Part shown: positions 5,943 through 6,049 of the stretch, in pieces
Position numbering within the stretch: the stretch's first letter is position 1
Layout of the letters: every line of letters starts with the position of its first letter
Assembly: GCA_902761395.1 (NCBI GenBank)
Contig: CACWKJ010000111.1
Span: 1-6,049, forward strand
Direction: 5' to 3'
From: an uncultured Elusimicrobium sp.
Lineage (GTDB): Bacteria > Elusimicrobiota > Endomicrobiia > Endomicrobiales > Endomicrobiaceae
Length of the DNA stretch: 6,049 nt
Notes under the pieces: model-generated
Seen by the model: the letters and a program-made list of their open reading frames with translations, nothing else
What the model was told of the DNA's origin: nothing
Database searches by the model: none
Translations under genes and position numbers: made by a program

Positions 5943-6049
5943 TTATTTCCCTTCCTTCTTATCTTTAAAAAATTGTGATTCTTTAAGCATTTTTTCCATT
6001 TTTTTATCGTCAGATAAATTATCATTGTCCGTATCATTTTTAGATTTCT
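5943..6049 (-). CDS. C-terminal end of an unknown charged protein (runs off right edge)
   Basis: On the minus strand a frame open from the window edge ends in TAA at 5945-5943, giving 34 C-terminal residues. They are strongly hydrophilic: an Asn/Asp-rich piece (KNDTDNDNLSDDKK), then a Lys/Glu helix-like piece with paired Phe (MEKMLKESQFFKDKKEGK). The stop is separated from the ATG of the membrane-protein gene by one base, and that gene's ribosome site sits in this gene's last codons. Such tight packing supports it as a real coding end and predicts translational coupling. The competing frame reads as basic and hydrophobic residues without such features. Function cannot be judged from the tail. 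Confidence 0.68.
   Translation of the reverse strand, partial: KSKNDTDNDNLSDDKKMEKMLKESQFFKDKKEGK
5949..5956 (-). promoter_or_regulatory. Shine-Dalgarno site of the membrane-protein gene
   Basis: On the minus strand AGGAAGGG lies seven bases before the ATG at 5941. It decides against the longer frame that would start at 6037, and it overlaps the end of the upstream coding sequence. Confidence 0.7.

Noticed and set aside
5939..6037. Membrane-protein start at 6037
   Set aside because: The first 32 codons overlap another coding frame whose stop lies one base before the ATG at 5941. A good Shine-Dalgarno site sits directly before 5941 and none is evident at 6037.

Overview
The window comes from a low-GC bacterium. 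Housekeeping genes are about one-third G+C by eye, while the last kilobase is clearly more AT-rich. No rRNA, tRNA, transposase or phage gene is visible, so the lineage cannot be fixed. The proteins and Shine-Dalgarno sites are ordinary bacterial ones, and the exported protein at the left edge carries a standard Sec signal peptide.

From left to right on the minus strand there is the 5' part of a gene for an exported, beta-rich protein (1-182, running off the left edge), preceded by a complete UvrD/PcrA-type DNA helicase gene (257-2440). A 114-base divergent intergenic region (2441-2554) carries a strong extended -10 promoter for the helicase, placed so close to its ATG that the mRNA would be almost leaderless. 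It also carries a weaker promoter facing the other way. On the plus strand follow two overlapping arginine-biosynthesis genes, argD (2555-3757) and argG (3736-4926). These give the aminotransferase that makes N-acetylornithine and the synthase that joins citrulline to aspartate. A short intergenic stretch (4927-5038) holds a small perfect hairpin, four 8-bp tandem repeats and a strong bidirectional terminator. Convergent from the right edge are two minus-strand genes of unknown function: the 3' end of a lysine- and aspartate-rich protein (5943-6049) and, one base later, a 300-residue protein with a soluble N-terminal half and about six membrane segments (5039-5941).

The most striking observation is in argG. 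The reading frame is intact and the rest of the protein looks normal, but five residues expected from the family signature G-x-T-x-K-G-N-D-x-x-R-F are missing right after Asn124. The lost residues include the Asp and Arg that contact aspartate and citrulline in characterised enzymes. Either this copy is catalytically impaired, or the lineage has changed its active site, or the consensus sequence has a 15-base error. The second most interesting region is the AT-rich, translationally coupled pair of unknown genes on the right.
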